From positions 1 through 13,352 of the forward strand of contig JACQRD010000093.1 in NCBI GenBank assembly GCA_016206675.1: a stretch of DNA of 13,352 nt, read 5' to 3'. Under the pieces are notes generated by a model. It was not told the origin of the DNA, ran no database searches, and saw nothing but the letters and a program-made list of their open reading frames with translations. The first letter of the stretch is position 1, and every line of letters begins with the position of its first letter. Below are positions 6,269 to 13,102 of this stretch, piece after piece. This DNA is from Candidatus Omnitrophota bacterium (GTDB lineage Bacteria > Omnitrophota > Gorgyraeia > Aquiviventales > Aquiviventaceae). Both the position numbers and the translations under genes were made by a program.

Positions 6269-7273
6269 ATGCAGGAGCGACGAACAACCGTCCGTGTGGC
6301 GCATGAGAGCCGGGCGCAATACTGCGCCGCCAGCGATCTGTTGCCCTGCGACGGCCGGATGCTGAACATCAGCGAGCGGGGAGCCGCCCTGCTCATCGGG
6401 GAGCCTCGGCGGGAAGGGGAGCAGATCACCGCCAGCTTCTCGCTGCCTGGAGAAGAGGGGCCGGTGACGATTACGGGCACCGTGCGCTGGTCTTCGCCGT
6501 CGCGCAAGCGGCGCTGGCATACGGTGGGGTTGGAGTGGTTGCCGCTCGAAGAGGCAACCCGCAACCGGCTTCACGCCTTCCTCTACGCGCCCAAGCCGTC
6601 GGCCGAAGCGCCGGCGGCGCTGCGCAACCCGAAGAGCCGGCGGTCCGCGTGGGGGCTGCGGGCCATGTGGGCGGCGGCCCTCATCGCCGCCGCCGCGGTC
6701 GCATGGCTGTGGGGAAGCACCCTCCAACAAGAAGCGCGCCGGTTGCGGGAAGGCGTCGCACAGCGCAACGCCGTCATCACGACGCTGCAGCAGCGGGAAG
6801 ATCAATTAGCCCGGCGGGAAGCGCTCTTGCAGCAGGAGCTCGGCACGGCGAAGGCGCACCTGGCCTCGGCCACGGGTGAGATGGCGCGGTTGGATCAGCA
6901 AGCACAGGGGCTGGCGGGTGACGCCCAGCGGCTAACACAGGAAGTGGCGTGGTTTCAGCAGTCGTACGACCAGGTGCAGCGGCAGCGGGCCGAGCTGATC
7001 CAGCAGGTGATCGGCCTGGAGCAGGAGCGCCTGCGGTTGATCGGGCGTCTCTCCTCGCTGCCCGAGCTGCATGTCGCCATTCGCGAAGCCATTGAAGCCC
7101 GGCGGCACGTCGAGGTGGAGCAGCGCCGTCAGCGGCTGGACACCGTCCGCCGGACGGATATCGACATTCGGGAAGGGGACAATCAGGGGTTTATCGTCCG
7201 CGACGGGCGCCCCACGCTCAGCCGCGGCACCGTCATGTGGATCCGCGTCCACGAACCGGAAGCTTCCCGCTAA
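6269..7273 (+). CDS. PilZ domain membrane protein with periplasmic coiled coil
   Basis: A protein of 334 residues. The N-terminal PilZ domain (about 1-107) carries RxxxR (R5, R9) and NISERG (33-38), so c-di-GMP binding is expected. A basic linker (KSRR) leads to one transmembrane helix (about 132-150), then a long coiled coil (152-285) and a C-terminal segment (288-334) with GDNQGFIVRDGRPTLSRG. The predicted topology is PilZ in the cytosol and coiled coil in the periplasm, the mirror image of the preceding protein. The start has GGAAGGA ending 8 nt upstream. The preceding stop is 5 nt away, so the two genes are one transcription unit. Binding of c-di-GMP could be relayed across the membrane to the coiled coil, but that is inference; no exact homologue is recognised. 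Confidence 0.88.
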   Translation: MQERRTTVRVAHESRAQYCAASDLLPCDGRMLNISERGAALLIGEPRREGEQITASFSLPGEEGPVTITGTVRWSSPSRKRRWHTVGLEWLPLEEATRNRLHAFLYAPKPSAEAPAALRNPKSRRSAWGLRAMWAAALIAAAAVAWLWGSTLQQEARRLREGVAQRNAVITTLQQREDQLARREALLQQELGTAKAHLASATGEMARLDQQAQGLAGDAQRLTQEVAWFQQSYDQVQRQRAELIQQVIGLEQERLRLIGRLSSLPELHVAIREAIEARRHVEVEQRRQRLDTVRRTDIDIREGDNQGFIVRDGRPTLSRGTVMWIRVHEPEASR

Positions 7274-7296
7274 CGTCCGTCCACCAACGCGCGCCG

Positions 7297-8250
7297 TCAG
7301 CCTGAAGAGGGTTGGCGGCGCTCTTTCACGTAGATGCTGCGGTCGAACTGCTTGGCGTACGCCTTCAATTCGGCGCCAATCTTGGCCACTTGGCCGGGGT
7401 GGGTCAGTGGGTGCCACTCGTTCGTGACCAAGGCGATCGAAATGGAGAGCAGCGGCACTTTCACTTCCTGCCCTTTGCGGTCTTTGTGCAGCAGGTAGCC
7501 CCGCGTCCGGTCCGCCTCGTCATACAACTGCGGCACCATCGCGTCGAACCGCTCGATGATCGTCCGGCACACCCCCTCGGCGCGCTCCACGGTCGTCATC
7601 AGCAGAAAGTCGTCCCCCCCGATGTGGCCGACGAAATCATGGCCGCTGCCCTGCGACTGCGCGGCCAAGATGAGCACCTCCGCCGTCTGTTTGATCACCT
7701 GATCCCCCCGCTCAAAGCCGTAGTGGTCGTTGAAGGCCTTGAACCGGTCGAGGTCGATGTAGCAGACCGCCAGCCCTCCGCTGGAGGCGATGCGCCGTTC
7801 CAGCTCCCGCTGGATGGAGAGATTGCCGGGCAGCTTGGTGAGGGGATTGGCTTCCAGGTCGATGGCGGTCCGCCGCAGCACCATGTAGACCCGCGCGAGC
7901 AGCTCTTGCGGCTCAAACGGCTTGACGACGTAATCATCGGCGCCTGCGTGGATGCCGTAGACTTTATCCTGCACCTCGCTCTTGCCGGTCAGCATGATGA
8001 CGGGCAGATGCCGCAGCAGCGTATCCTGCTTGATCTGCTCGCACACCTGAGGGCCGTTTAAGCCCGGCATCATGAAATCTAAAATCGCCAGATCCGGAGG
8101 CGACTGGCGGATCATCCGCAGGGCCGCGTCGCCGTCGCGGGCCTCGCTGACGAGAAACCCCGCCGGTTCCAGCACGGAGCGGAGGATGTCCCGCAGGTCC
8201 GGGTCGTCGTCCGCGATGAGGATGGTTGCGCCGTTCGCGGCCGGCGTCAT
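7297..8250 (-). CDS. Response regulator with REC and GGDEF-type domains (GGDDF)
   Basis: A protein of 317 residues. The REC domain (about 9-127) has the acidic triad D14-D16, phosphoacceptor D58, T88 and K110-P111. A GGDEF-type domain (about 135-310) has IDLDRFKAFNDHYG (D166, D168) and the signature GGDDF (211-215; bases 7606-7620) instead of GGDEF. The Asp replaces the metal-binding Glu, so cyclase activity is possible but uncertain. The RxxD inhibitory site is missing (SGHD), so product feedback is not expected. The ATG overlaps the TGA of the upstream histidine kinase gene by 4 nt, marking the kinase as its probable partner. It ends 23 nt from the convergent PilZ gene; CCACCAAC (7281-7288) and GTTGGCGG (7311-7318) form a weak hairpin at that junction. 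Confidence 0.92.
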   Translation of the reverse strand: MTPAANGATILIADDDPDLRDILRSVLEPAGFLVSEARDGDAALRMIRQSPPDLAILDFMMPGLNGPQVCEQIKQDTLLRHLPVIMLTGKSEVQDKVYGIHAGADDYVVKPFEPQELLARVYMVLRRTAIDLEANPLTKLPGNLSIQRELERRIASSGGLAVCYIDLDRFKAFNDHYGFERGDQVIKQTAEVLILAAQSQGSGHDFVGHIGGDDFLLMTTVERAEGVCRTIIERFDAMVPQLYDEADRTRGYLLHKDRKGQEVKVPLLSISIALVTNEWHPLTHPGQVAKIGAELKAYAKQFDRSIYVKERRQPSSG

Positions 8251-9794
8251 GGCGCGGGCGGCTCAGCCGCGGCAGGGAGCATGACGGTGAAGGTCGTCCC
8301 CTGGCCGCGCTGCGAGGCCACGGTGATGGTGCCTCGGTGCGCTTCGACGATCCGCTTCACGAGTGCCAGCCCCAGGCCGGTGCCCCGGATCTGCTGGTTG
8401 ACCGGATCGTTGGCGCGGTAGAATTCCTGGAACAGCTTCGGCAGATCCTCCGCCGGGATGCCGCAGCCGCTGTCGCTGACCGTCACCACCACCGAAGCCC
8501 CGTCGCGCCGCAAGCCCACGCTGATGCGCCCGGACTCCGGCGTGTACTTGACGGCGTTGGAGAGCAGATTGACGAGGACGCGCTGCAGATGCTGCGCATC
8601 GCCTAGCAGCTCGGTCACCCCATCGCGGTCGATCGCCAGCTGCAAGCGCTTGGCGAGCAGCTGCGGCTGCACCAGCTCCTGGATGGTGGCGAGGAACTCC
8701 TGCACGGGAATGGCGCGGCGCTCCATCGTCGTGCGTCCGGCCTCGATGCGGGCGATGTCGAGCAAGTTGGTGATGAACTGTGTGAGCAGATCGGCGTGCT
8801 TTTCGATCTTGGCCAGCCGTTCCGCCTGAGGCTGTGCCAACGTGCCGAACTGCCCGCTGTTGAGCAGCGACGCGTAGCCTTTGATGGCGGCCAGCGGCGT
8901 GCGCAGCTCGTGGGAAACGGCCGAGACGAAGTCGCTCTTCGCCTTGTTCATGCGCGTCAGCGCGGCGTTGGCTTCGGCCAGCTCCCGCGTGCGCTCCTGC
9001 ACCTTGCGCTCCAGCGTCTGCTGCTCCGACCAGGCATGCTCGTACAGGGCCGAATTCTCCACGGCCGTCGAGAGCTGATGGGCGAGGATCTTGACCAGCT
9101 CCTCATCGGCTTTGGAGGTGCTCACCCGCACCCCAGGGCGGCAGAGGATGAAGCAGCCGGCTGGGCCGGAGTGCGGCAGGATGCTGGCGACGACGGCGCT
9201 GGAGCTTCCCAGTAGATCGAGCAGCGCGCGCTGGGCGGCGTTGAGCCCTCCGCCCGCCTGCCACAGGCGCGGCGTGGGATCCGCGAGCAGTTGCTTCAAC
9301 AGCCCGCTCGCGGTGACGTGCACCCTCAACCGCTCCGCCGCCTCCGGGGTAACACCGACCAGCGACTGCCACGCCACGGCGCCCATCGTGGGGCAGACGC
9401 CGAAGAGCCCCACCGAGAAGCCGAAGTTGGTGACGATCGCCGCGTCGAATTTTTGGAAGACCTCCTCCGGCTTCAAGCTGACCTGCAGTTGGCGCCCCAA
9501 TTGATGCAATGACATGAGGGAGGCCAGCCGCCGATCCAGCTCTTCCTGGGCATGGTGTAATTCCAGGTCGGCCCGGATGATCCATTTGGCCTGCTGATCC
9601 AGCTGCGCGTACGTCGCGCGCAGCTTCGCCAACTCTTGCCGCTCATGCTCAGCACCGATGACCCGCATCGTCAGGTACGCCAGCGAACCGAGCAACACCC
9701 CGCCGCAGGCCAACTGCAAGCCGCCACCCACGCCGGCCATCAGCACGACCGTGGTCAGCACACTGATGAGGAGCACGACGTAGATCGCAATCAT
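8247..9794 (-). CDS. Membrane sensor histidine kinase with GAF-like domain
   Basis: A protein of 515 residues. Two N-terminal transmembrane helices (about 3-20 and 24-45) have almost no loop between them. A coiled coil (50-105) leads to a GAF-like sensor domain (about 106-250), a signalling helix (253-285), the HisKA domain with SHELRTPL (phospho-His H295), and the HATPase domain with N box NLLSNAVKYTP (409-419), G1 DSGCGIP (441-447) and G2 GTGLGLALVK (471-480). All catalytic motifs are intact. With no periplasmic domain, sensing probably occurs in the membrane or cytosol, perhaps with the adjacent FIST protein (inference). The gene starts 9 nt after the FIST stop and overlaps the response regulator start by 4 nt, so the three are translated from one message. 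The cognate regulator is the adjacent REC-GGDEF protein. Confidence 0.95.
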   Translation of the reverse strand: MIAIYVVLLISVLTTVVLMAGVGGGLQLACGGVLLGSLAYLTMRVIGAEHERQELAKLRATYAQLDQQAKWIIRADLELHHAQEELDRRLASLMSLHQLGRQLQVSLKPEEVFQKFDAAIVTNFGFSVGLFGVCPTMGAVAWQSLVGVTPEAAERLRVHVTASGLLKQLLADPTPRLWQAGGGLNAAQRALLDLLGSSSAVVASILPHSGPAGCFILCRPGVRVSTSKADEELVKILAHQLSTAVENSALYEHAWSEQQTLERKVQERTRELAEANAALTRMNKAKSDFVSAVSHELRTPLAAIKGYASLLNSGQFGTLAQPQAERLAKIEKHADLLTQFITNLLDIARIEAGRTTMERRAIPVQEFLATIQELVQPQLLAKRLQLAIDRDGVTELLGDAQHLQRVLVNLLSNAVKYTPESGRISVGLRRDGASVVVTVSDSGCGIPAEDLPKLFQEFYRANDPVNQQIRGTGLGLALVKRIVEAHRGTITVASQRGQGTTFTVMLPAAAEPPAP

Positions 9795-9803
9795 CGGAGC
9801 GTC

Positions 9804-11003
9804 TCACTTGCCGAAGGCGACCACCAGCACGGATTCGGTATGGACCGGCGTGCGATCTGCCATCGTGGCCGCCGCGGTGGTGGCACATTCCCCGTACGTA
9901 TAGCCGCCGATCAGCGGGACGGACGATCCCAGCGCCTCACGGATGCGCGCAATCTCCAGGGCGGCATTCTGGCTGCCTAACAGCACGCGGCGTGCGGCGG
10001 AGGCAAAGACGATCGCGCAGCCGACGCGATTCAGGGAGGTGACCGCCTGCCGCGCGGCCACCACCGCCGCCTCCATCGCCGACTGCGGGCTGCTCATCAT
10101 CAGTTGCAGTGAGGCTCCCTCCGGGACATCGGCGTTGCATCGCAGGCTGCCGTCGGGTTCGAAGGCCACAACGTTTCTGAGCAGCCACCCGGATACTCCA
10201 TCCGGCTGTTGCATGCCGAGCGGAAACGCGACGGCCTGCCTCGTAAAGCGCTCCTGCCGCATCTGCGCGGTGAGATCCGCCCCGAAGTACTCTTCATAGA
10301 CCGAGCTGGCCGGCAGCCGATCCAACTCGAAGAGGACGTTGGCGCGCGCCCGCGTAATCCGATGCGGCCGGCTGATCGGCGCGAACCCATGCTCCAGCCC
10401 CACGCCGACTTTCAGCCCCCCGCCGAGCAGCAGGCCCGAGATCCCACCGCTCATGGCGCGCCCGTTAGCGTATTGGTACGTCCTCGAAAAGCGCAAGTCA
10501 TCGCCGGTTAAGCCCCCGGCCATGAGAAAGCTGGTCCCCAGCCCCTCCTGCAATCCGCGAATCATGTCCGTGCTTCCGCTCACCAACCCGTCCCCGAACA
10601 GCAGAAAGGCCGTGCGCTGCTGGCTTGGGAATTCCCGTGCGGCCGCATACGCCGCCTGCTGGCCCGCTTCGTGGGGATGGCTCTGCGCCGATTCGCCGGC
10701 GCCGATGCTGCACGCCGCCTCCTCCGACGCCAGCAGCAGCACCGCACAGCTGTGGCTGCGCGGCCCCTCGGGCGTGATCTCCCCCGCCGTGCTGCCGCCG
10801 GCCATAGGCAGCGCGCCGAGCACGCTGCGCATGCCATCCAGCAGTGCTTGTTGATCGAACCAGGAGGAGCCGAAGGCGATCGCCAGTTTCGGCTCGCGAG
10901 GTGCCAGCTGTTCCATCGCCGCGGCGGCGGCTTCCTTGCCCGCGCCTGCCGCCTCAGAAAGTGCGCTCCATCCCACAGATGCCCGTAAGGGTGACGAGGC
11001 CAT
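9804..11003 (-). CDS. FIST domain sensory protein
   Basis: A protein of 399 residues, soluble, consisting of FIST_N and FIST_C domains. FIST_N (about 35-225) has GGSTAGEI at 69-76 and the GGLTGDD region at 163-169. FIST_C (about 235-385) ends with GGYTYGEC at 366-373. FIST proteins are proposed to bind small ligands such as amino acids and to feed two-component or c-di-GMP signalling. This one stands alone rather than fused to an output domain and lies directly before a histidine kinase that lacks a periplasmic sensor, so it may supply that kinase's input (inference). No Shine-Dalgarno precedes the ATG at 11003. Instead, TATACT lies 6 nt upstream, compatible with leaderless transcription. The diguanylate cyclase gene upstream ends 57 nt away. 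Confidence 0.93.
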   Translation of the reverse strand: MASSPLRASVGWSALSEAAGAGKEAAAAAMEQLAPREPKLAIAFGSSWFDQQALLDGMRSVLGALPMAGGSTAGEITPEGPRSHSCAVLLLASEEAACSIGAGESAQSHPHEAGQQAAYAAAREFPSQQRTAFLLFGDGLVSGSTDMIRGLQEGLGTSFLMAGGLTGDDLRFSRTYQYANGRAMSGGISGLLLGGGLKVGVGLEHGFAPISRPHRITRARANVLFELDRLPASSVYEEYFGADLTAQMRQERFTRQAVAFPLGMQQPDGVSGWLLRNVVAFEPDGSLRCNADVPEGASLQLMMSSPQSAMEAAVVAARQAVTSLNRVGCAIVFASAARRVLLGSQNAALEIARIREALGSSVPLIGGYTYGECATTAAATMADRTPVHTESVLVVAFGK

Positions 11004-11009
11004 AATGTA

Positions 11010-11015
11010 AGTATA
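11010..11015 (-). promoter_or_regulatory. -10-like element TATACT directly before the FIST gene
   Basis: On the - strand TATACT (11015 to 11010) matches the -10 consensus at 5 of 6 bases and is followed by 6 nt, then the ATG. Transcription starting at the usual distance would begin on the A of ATG, giving a leaderless message. No convincing -35 is seen; TTGGCC (11040 to 11035) is 19 nt upstream. A 6-bp inverted repeat, CTAACC (11024-11029) with GGTTAG (11045-11050), surrounds that region and might be an operator or a weak hairpin. Confidence 0.4.
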
Positions 11016-11060
11016 TCTGACCGCTAACCTGTTTGGCCAAAGGGGGTTAGATGAATCGGT

Positions 11061-12548
11061 TCACGAGGCCGTCGAGGCGCCGAAGTGGCGGCTGATGCGG
11101 TTGTAGAGGCGCTGTTTCGAGGCGTAGAGCGACTGGTCTGCGTCTTCCAGCAGATCTTCCGGTCGGTCGTGGGGATCAATCGTGCGACTCACACCGACGC
11201 TGAGGCTGACGGGAGGCAGGCCGTCCGGTGCAGTCTTCGGCACGGGGATGGCGACCTGGCGCAGCTTGTCGATGACGGACTGCGCCTGTGCCGAGGTGGT
11301 TTCCGGCAGGGCCACGACGAACTCATCGCCGCCGAAGCGGGCGATGATGTCCGACTGGCGCAGCGCGTTGCGCAGCTCCCGGGCCACTTGCTTCAGGATC
11401 AGATCGCCGGCGAGGTGGCCGAAGTGGTCGTTGACGCGCTTGAAGCCGTTGACGTCGACCATGAGGCAGGCCAGGGGGCGCTGGTAACGCTTGGCGCGAT
11501 CGCACTCCCAGGCCAGCCGGTTGAGGAAAAACCGCCGGTTATAGAGGCCGGTCAGCTCATCGGTGGTGGCCAGCTGCCTCACCCGTTGGAGGGTGCGGTG
11601 GAGGGCCGCCGTCCGCCGGGCGACCACGCGCTGCAAAATCCACGCGCGCGCCGCCAGAATCCACACGATCACCGTGATTCCGACGCCGGCGATCACGCTC
11701 AGCGCGACGAGGAGCATGTTGGACCATGACAGCGTTTGGATCACCCGGCTGGTGCCAGGCTGCATCTGCATGGTCCATTGGGCCGCGTCGAGGGCGACCG
11801 GGCGCTCCACGATCACCGGCGGGCGCGCCGGCTGCTGTGGCATCCAATCCTGCGACCGGTACAAGACGGCCTGCTCATCGAGCAGTTGGACCGGATAGCC
11901 CTGCAGGATGCCGGAGGTGAAAAAGTCCTCGAGCAGCCGTGCGAGGTCGAAGGCGCCAATCATCGCACCCGTCGTGTTGGGATCGCGGCGCAGCGGCTCA
12001 AGCATGATCAACCATTGGCGCTTCTGGGCGGTGGCCACGACGAAAGTGGCCGGTACCCGACGGCTGTTGCGCAGCCGCAGCCGCGCGGCCGTCGCGCGCT
12101 CCAGCTCCGCCAACTCCGCGTGCGACAGGCCGGACGGCGCAGACCACCATACCAGCGATTGGCCGGGACGTATCAGGCCAATGCCGAGCAGGTGGCGTGT
12201 ATGCGCCACCGCGCTGGAGCCCATCGCGTGCTGTTCCAATGCGCTGAGCGTGCCGGCGCGCCTGAGGGTATCCCGCAGCAGGGTGAGTGTGCCGCGTCGA
12301 CTCTGCAGCGAGCGCAGCAGCTGCTCGCCGGCTTGCGTGATGATGGCGCGGGTGTCGCTGCGCAGCGCCTGGCGGCCGCGCCACTGGGTGAAGGCGATCA
12401 GCCCCAGCAACACCACGCTCACACCCAGGGTCGTGGCGCAGGCCATCAGCACCCGGCGGTGGTACCGTGCGGGTACGACCGTCAGCCGCTCGCGCGCGCG
12501 CAACCACAGCGCGCCCCCCATCTCGATCAACCGCGCCTGCCAGGCCAT
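11061..12548 (-). CDS. Membrane diguanylate cyclase with periplasmic sensor domain
   Basis: The product has 495 residues from ATG 12548. It has a cytoplasmic N-terminus, transmembrane helix 1 (about 33-54), a periplasmic sensor region (about 55-285, CHASE- or Cache-like in layout but not confidently assigned), transmembrane helix 2 (about 287-308), a short coiled linker and a GGDEF domain (about 325-490). The cyclase motifs are intact: TTDELTGLYNRR, DVNGFKRVND (D365) and FGGDEF (GGDEF 406-410, bases 11319-11333). The RxxD inhibitory site is present (R397, D400), so it should make c-di-GMP from two GTP with feedback control. An upstream start at 12629 is rejected because the intervening 27 residues are coded by palindrome C. 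The ribosome-binding site for 12548 is weak (AGG 4 nt upstream). Confidence 0.92.
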   Translation of the reverse strand: MAWQARLIEMGGALWLRARERLTVVPARYHRRVLMACATTLGVSVVLLGLIAFTQWRGRQALRSDTRAIITQAGEQLLRSLQSRRGTLTLLRDTLRRAGTLSALEQHAMGSSAVAHTRHLLGIGLIRPGQSLVWWSAPSGLSHAELAELERATAARLRLRNSRRVPATFVVATAQKRQWLIMLEPLRRDPNTTGAMIGAFDLARLLEDFFTSGILQGYPVQLLDEQAVLYRSQDWMPQQPARPPVIVERPVALDAAQWTMQMQPGTSRVIQTLSWSNMLLVALSVIAGVGITVIVWILAARAWILQRVVARRTAALHRTLQRVRQLATTDELTGLYNRRFFLNRLAWECDRAKRYQRPLACLMVDVNGFKRVNDHFGHLAGDLILKQVARELRNALRQSDIIARFGGDEFVVALPETTSAQAQSVIDKLRQVAIPVPKTAPDGLPPVSLSVGVSRTIDPHDRPEDLLEDADQSLYASKQRLYNRISRHFGASTAS

Positions 12549-12575
12549 AAGCCTATTGTAGACCTCGCCTGAGAA

Positions 12576-12699
12576 AGCACCAAGTTCCAAATCCCAAACA
12601 CCAAATAAATCCCAAGCACCAAGCTCCAATGTCCAAACCGTTTGGTGCTTGGAGTTTGGTGCTTATTTGGAATTTGGGATTTGGTGCTTGGGAATTTTC
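12576..12699. repeat. Word-built palindrome C, 7-nt period
   Basis: The left arm has heptamers AGCACCA, AGTTCCA, AATCCCA, AACACCA, AATAAAT (12576-12610), then CCCA, AGCACCA, AGCTCCA, ATGTCCA (12611-12635). The turn is AACCG. The right arm (12641-12699) repeats TGGTGCT, TGGAGTT, TGGTGCT, TATT, TGGAATT, TGGGATT, TGGTGCT. Aligned as reverse complements, the arms differ by scattered substitutions and a single 7-nt gap, exactly one word. It lies between the stop of the small gene (12712) and the start of the cyclase (12548), so it would form a long hairpin in the intergenic RNA. Confidence 0.87.
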
Positions 12700-12711
12700 G
12701 GGCGGGTTGGA

Positions 12712-12966
12712 CTAGAACCCTGGCACGGAGGTGCAGCCGGTGGGCGGCTTGCTGCGCTTGACCTTTTCCATCAGCGCTGCAGCTTCCTTGAGGGCTTTCG
12801 ATTCAGCTTCTTCTTTCGTGCTACCCTGGGCTTTCACCACCCAGGCGCCAGGGTCTTGATTGTCGATCGTCGTGTGATATAGAGCCTCCAGCTTATAGGT
12901 CACAATCGTCACGGGCCATCCGGCCAGCTGGGTTTTCCGTTCAGAATAGTCTTCAGGTTTCGCCAT
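12712..12966 (-). CDS. Small conserved hypothetical protein
   Basis: An 84-residue soluble protein with no signal peptide, coding clearly better than the overlapping frames. The N-terminal half holds YSERKTQLAGWPVTIVTYKL (residues 7-26), then DPGAWVVKAQGSTKEEAESKALKEAAALMEK, which looks like beta strands followed by one amphipathic helix. I recognise this pattern from small uncharacterised proteins but cannot name a family or function. The single Cys (residue 78) is near the C-terminus. The start at 12966 is supported by GAGAG 6 nt upstream. It lies between palindromes C and D and downstream of the sulfurtransferase gene, so it may be on the same transcript. Confidence 0.75.
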   Translation of the reverse strand: MAKPEDYSERKTQLAGWPVTIVTYKLEALYHTTIDNQDPGAWVVKAQGSTKEEAESKALKEAAALMEKVKRSKPPTGCTSVPGF

Positions 12967-12976
12967 GCCACACTCT

Positions 12977-13099
12977 CGGTTACGTTATTCGTCAGTCGGT
13001 TACGTGGCCCGTGTCGTCGTTCGGTGACGTTGTTCGTTTGAGACGTGACCGACAGACGAACGACGAGACGGGCAACGTCACCGACAACCGACAAACGAG
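12977..13099. repeat. Word-built palindrome D, roughly 8-nt words
   Basis: A 29-nt left arm (12995-13023, beginning GTCGGTTACGTGGCCCG) pairs with a right arm (13057-13085) at 26 of 29 positions. Inside the 33-nt centre, CGGTGACGT (13022-13030) and ACGTGACCG (13044-13052) pair again at 8 of 9. Flanking words (TCGGTTACG, TTATTCG on the left; ACAACCGACAAACGA on the right) continue the pattern. The right arm reads as loose octamers such as ACGTGACC, GACAGACG, ACGTCACC and GACAACCG. It lies just after the sulfurtransferase stop codon and before the small gene start. Confidence 0.83.
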
Positions 13100-13102
13100 C
13101 TT

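Noticed and set aside
7281..7318. Bidirectional terminator between the convergent operons
   Set aside because: The 8-bp inverted repeat has a mismatch, a large loop, no T-tract, and lies partly inside the response regulator gene.
11736..12572. 278-residue frame opposite the diguanylate cyclase
   Set aside because: Low-complexity Arg/Gln/Ala-rich translation opposite a gene with transmembrane and GGDEF features; a shadow.
12549..12629. Upstream start extending the diguanylate cyclase by 27 residues
   Set aside because: The extra residues are mostly coded by palindrome C and are low-complexity (repeated WDL and LGA words); the ATG at 12548 precedes a normal N-terminus.
12576..12699. CRISPR array
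   Set aside because: The units are 7 nt, degenerate and arranged as inverted arms; there are no spacers and no cas genes.
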